From: Spirosoma agri
Lineage (GTDB): Bacteria > Bacteroidota > Bacteroidia > Cytophagales > Spirosomataceae
Direction of reading: 5' to 3'
DNA length: 64,000 nucleotides
NCBI RefSeq assembly: GCF_010747415.1
Contig: NZ_JAAGNZ010000002.1
Coordinates: 1,116,001 to 1,180,000 of the forward strand
The position numbers were made by a program, and so were the translations under genes. Shown piece after piece: positions 61,591 to 64,000 of this stretch; positions within the stretch are counted from its first letter, which is position 1; each line of letters begins with the position of its first letter. Under the pieces are notes generated by a model. The model was not told the origin of the DNA, searched no databases, and was given only the letters and a program-made list of their open reading frames with translations.

Positions 61591-62652
61591 GCTTTCAACT
61601 AAGTTCCACGTCAGCGCGGTACCAGCCACGATGTCGATGGTGGCCGTTTTACCAAGAACGTCGTCGTAATAGCGCGTGTGCAGCCCATTGGCGGGGCGGA
61701 TGCTGCGCACGTTATCCGGCGTAAACGATTCGCCCGCTTTCATCGACTGCACGACGTAGAGCGACCGTTTGAACTGTAGGCTTTTCTGTTCTTTGGGCGT
61801 GAGCGTATAACTAACCTGTCCCATGGCCAGCTGCGCCCGTTCGGTTTCAATGACAAGACTTTTCAGCTCGTCCGGTTCCAGCGAAAAGGCGGAATCGACA
61901 CCGCCATCGGCCCGACGTAGGGTGACGTGTTTTTCGAGCACTACCGCGCCGAGTGCCACTGCCGCCACTGCCGCACCAATGCCCATCGTATGATCCGAGA
62001 GCCCAACCGGAACGTCGAACAACTGCCGCATGTGCGGAATCGTATGGAGGTTTGTCGTTTCGGGGGTCGCTGGATAGGTACTTGTGCACTTAAGCAGAAT
62101 CAGGTCCTTGCAACCGTTGGCCCGCAAAACCTTCACCGACTCATCGAGGTCCGCTACCGACGCGACACCCGTACTCATGATGACCGGCTTACCCGTCTGC
62201 GCGATTTTTTTCAGCAGAATATGATCCGTGTTCTCAAACGAAGCAACCTTGTAGAGCGGTACATCAAGCGATTCCAGGAAGTCAACGGCGGTGGTATCGA
62301 ACGGTGAGCTGAAAGCAATCATGCCGCGCTTTTTCGCGTGGTCGAAAATGGGCTTGTGCCATTCCCAGGGTGTGTAGGCTTCGGCGTACAGTTTGTACAG
62401 ATTTTTATCGGCCCAGAGCGATTTGGCATCCCGGATATAAAACTCTTCGGAGGCCCCGTTGAACGTGATCGTGTCTGGCGTGTAGGTTTGTAACTTGAGC
62501 GCATGGGCACCGGCATCGGCCACCGCGTCAACAATGTCGAGCGCCCGGTCGAGCGACTGATTGTGATTTCCGGACATCTCGGCGATAACAAACGGGCGGT
62601 GCGCTGGGCTAATCGTATAGTGGGCAACCTGAATCGGTTGAGTTGCTGTCAT
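61573..62652 (-). CDS. pseI: Pseudaminic acid synthase
   Basis: 359 aa of the NeuB family. A TIM barrel (PFVIAEMSGNHNQSLDRAL, ALKLQTYTPDT, MIAFSSPFD, VGLSDHTMG) is followed by an antifreeze-like SAF domain at about 295-355 (FKRSLYVVQSMKAGESFT). It condenses PEP with 2,4-diacetamido-2,4,6-trideoxy-altrose. AEMSGNHN and the neighbouring pseG/pseH genes favour pseudaminic over sialic or legionaminic acid. pseB, pseC and pseF are not in the window and may lie to the right. Confidence 0.92.
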   Translation of the reverse strand: MTATQPIQVAHYTISPAHRPFVIAEMSGNHNQSLDRALDIVDAVADAGAHALKLQTYTPDTITFNGASEEFYIRDAKSLWADKNLYKLYAEAYTPWEWHKPIFDHAKKRGMIAFSSPFDTTAVDFLESLDVPLYKVASFENTDHILLKKIAQTGKPVIMSTGVASVADLDESVKVLRANGCKDLILLKCTSTYPATPETTNLHTIPHMRQLFDVPVGLSDHTMGIGAAVAAVALGAVVLEKHVTLRRADGGVDSAFSLEPDELKSLVIETERAQLAMGQVSYTLTPKEQKSLQFKRSLYVVQSMKAGESFTPDNVRSIRPANGLHTRYYDDVLGKTATIDIVAGTALTWNLVESERVNE

Positions 62653-62708
62653 AATTGGTGAAACCGTATCAGTAGCGGATGCGACTTTTGTGAAACAGCG
62701 CCGAATGC

Positions 62709-63185
62709 TTACACGGTCTTGGTAAAGACTAAACTTGAGTTCGCAAATTTACCGCTTTCGTGCGAGAATGCGAACCCTGCCTTAACAAACGAACGAACGG
62801 AGGGTTGATTATCAGGTTTGATGTAGGCATGAACGGTGACGGCCCCCCACGCTTGTTTGCAGGCGTCGCACCCCTGACCGATCAGCTGACTGGCTAGCCC
62901 CTGACCCCGGAACCGGGCATCGACAGACACGCCAATGATGATTTCGTCGGGCATATCGGCGACCGGTGTTCGCTCGAAGCGCACCTGCCCAACGGCCTGA
63001 CCGGTTTCATTCTCAAAGACAAACAGCAGCGCATTGGCATCGACTAGTTTTCGCGAAAACCAGGCTGTGTGCGTTTCCAGGGAAATAGGTGCAGAGTTGA
63101 AGGACTGTCGGCGCGTATCGGGATCGTTAGCCCAGTCGAAGTAACGTTGTGCATCAGTGGGCTTGGCTTTGCGGCAGGTGAGCAT
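62709..63185 (-). CDS. pseH: GNAT acetyltransferase, PseH-like
   Basis: 158 aa. The start LTCRKAKPTDAQRYFDWANDP and SLETHTAWFSRKL are typical for acetyltransferases in pseudaminic or legionaminic loci. The acetyl-CoA loop is VDARFRGQGLASQLIGQG. It would N-acetylate C4 of UDP-4-amino-4,6-dideoxy-AltNAc. It starts 2 bases after pseG, so the two are co-translated; in some species they are fused. Assignment leans on the neighbours. Confidence 0.85.
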   Translation of the reverse strand: MLTCRKAKPTDAQRYFDWANDPDTRRQSFNSAPISLETHTAWFSRKLVDANALLFVFENETGQAVGQVRFERTPVADMPDEIIIGVSVDARFRGQGLASQLIGQGCDACKQAWGAVTVHAYIKPDNQPSVRSFVKAGFAFSHESGKFANSSLVFTKTV

Positions 63186-63187
63186 GA

Positions 63188-64000
63188 TTAGCGACGTGTC
63201 AACTGATGAAACAAATCCCGCAGCCGTTCCGGGGAGCGACCATCGAAAAAACGGCGTTGATTCGCCAGCGACTCAGCTACCGTTTCGGGTGAAAACTGAG
63301 CCGATTGGATCGACAACTTTATCATCTGGTCCAGGCCGATAACGGGCGTCAGCCGAGTTAGCAGCGTTGGGAAATTGACCGATAAAGCAAGCTTCTCCTC
63401 CGCGAGAAACTGAGCCAGTCGAGCCTGGTTGTCAGCCGTGACCACCGTAACCAAGGGGCGGTTGATGGCACAAACTTCATAGGCAATTGTACTACAGGCC
63501 GTGATCGCCAGACTGCATTGCTGCAAGGCTGAAACCATCTGACCGGCATCCAGATTTTGCAGGATAGTAAGATTTGGTAACTCAGTTCGAAATGCGTCAA
63601 TAGCCTTCCGATCCGGATGAAATGGCCCCAAAACGATCTGGACGGGTAAACTGGGGTCGACCTGCCGAATGGCTTCCAGAACCGTGAGCGACGTATTATG
63701 CGGGTCAGCCCCGCCCATACTTACGAAAATCGGACCGTCAGCAGGTGTATCGCCAAAACCGTCTGGATGTAGAAATTCCGGGCGTAATAACGCGTAGTGC
63801 GGACCCAGAAAAAATTGGGTATACGCTTCGGCCTCATAATCCGCTGATGTAATGCCCCCGGCATGGTTGATGATCATATCGGCCACCTGATGGCCTGCTG
63901 TCAGATCATCGATATAAACCAGCCGTTTCGCCCGCGAGCGAACCGACTGCTGAAAACCGTCATCGAACGAATAGCCATCTAAAATAACGACATCGTCCGG
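63188..64000 (-). CDS. pseG: UDP-2,4-diacetamido-trideoxy-altropyranose hydrolase (partial, N-terminus beyond right edge)
   Basis: The frame stays open to base 64000, so the gene starts outside; 270 codons are visible. An internal GTG at 63886 is not the real start, because VILDGYSFDDGF and RLVYIDDL before it are conserved PseG sequence. GT-B-like motifs INHAGGIT, FVSMGGADPHNTS and SLAITACSTIAYEV follow. It releases UDP from the sugar before the PseI step. First visible gene of the minus-strand glycan operon. Confidence 0.92.
   Translation of the reverse strand, partial: PDDVVILDGYSFDDGFQQSVRSRAKRLVYIDDLTAGHQVADMIINHAGGITSADYEAEAYTQFFLGPHYALLRPEFLHPDGFGDTPADGPIFVSMGGADPHNTSLTVLEAIRQVDPSLPVQIVLGPFHPDRKAIDAFRTELPNLTILQNLDAGQMVSALQQCSLAITACSTIAYEVCAINRPLVTVVTADNQARLAQFLAEEKLALSVNFPTLLTRLTPVIGLDQMIKLSIQSAQFSPETVAESLANQRRFFDGRSPERLRDLFHQLTRR

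Noticed and set aside
1..64000. CRISPR arrays, tRNA or rRNA genes, insertion sequences, phage or integron parts
   Set aside because: Reading both strands, I found no regularly spaced repeats, tRNA T-loop signatures in gaps, or transposase/integrase-like proteins.

Overview
The window looks like a piece of a Bacteroidota chromosome, most likely a Cytophagales member close to Spirosoma. This is an inference from three things. First, the protein content: paired TonB-dependent receptors and DUF4249 lipoproteins, type IX secretion parts, a DUF3276 PUR protein and PspC/GIN-domain proteins. Second, promoters of the Bacteroidota form (TTG, about 20 bases, TAnnTTTG). Third, the general lack of strong Shine-Dalgarno sites. 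I see no rRNA, tRNA, CRISPR array, phage or insertion sequence. Genes are cut at both ends: a DUF4249 lipoprotein on the left and PseG on the right.

Layout. 1-4460 (minus): a small secreted protein, a TonB-dependent receptor with an STN domain, and a DUF4249 lipoprotein. 4694-7300: a large hybrid histidine kinase. 7622-10678: thyA, a 2TM protein and a PolX-like protein whose polymerase catalytic aspartates appear lost while its PHP domain is intact. 10825-14297: a second TonB receptor/DUF4249 pair. 14351-15346: a family 9 glycosyltransferase. 15390-19420 (minus): moeA, a true nitrilase, an AraC regulator and a second carbon-nitrogen hydrolase, divergent from moaC-mobA. 20635-22640: a small membrane protein, a nucleotidyltransferase and guanine deaminase.

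22763-27601 is a compact lipid A-core sugar operon, kdnA-kdnB-kdsA-kdsC-like-kdsB. It should make CMP-activated Kdo in which the C8 hydroxyl is replaced by an amine (Kdo8N), as known from Shewanella. It is followed by thiamine pyrophosphokinase, an acyltransferase coupled by an ATGA overlap to a giant PorU-type C25 protease, and a PadR-PspC/GIN module whose promoter contains a clear palindrome. 37-55 kb is mostly housekeeping and envelope genes: an AI-2E-type exporter, serine dehydratase, MpaB-like oxygenase, a double SGNH esterase, an OmpA-like protein, bestrophin, the T9SS plug protein, YchF, a PUR protein, RlpA, DUF58, a TlpA-like thioredoxin, YdcF and PfkA.

56163-64000 (minus) is a surface glycan locus. 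It contains pseG-pseH-pseI for pseudaminic acid, then a flippase, two methyltransferases (one FkbM) and two glycosyltransferases. Together with the Kdo8N operon it points to an unusually decorated, partly cationic or nonulosonate-bearing cell surface.

The most striking non-coding signal is the number of long palindromes tied to gene ends. There is a perfect 34-base inverted repeat at 43078-43158. In two convergent gene pairs both stop codons lie at mirrored positions in one palindrome. A homologous terminator element recurs three times between 47.1 and 49.1 kb, each copy touching a stop codon.
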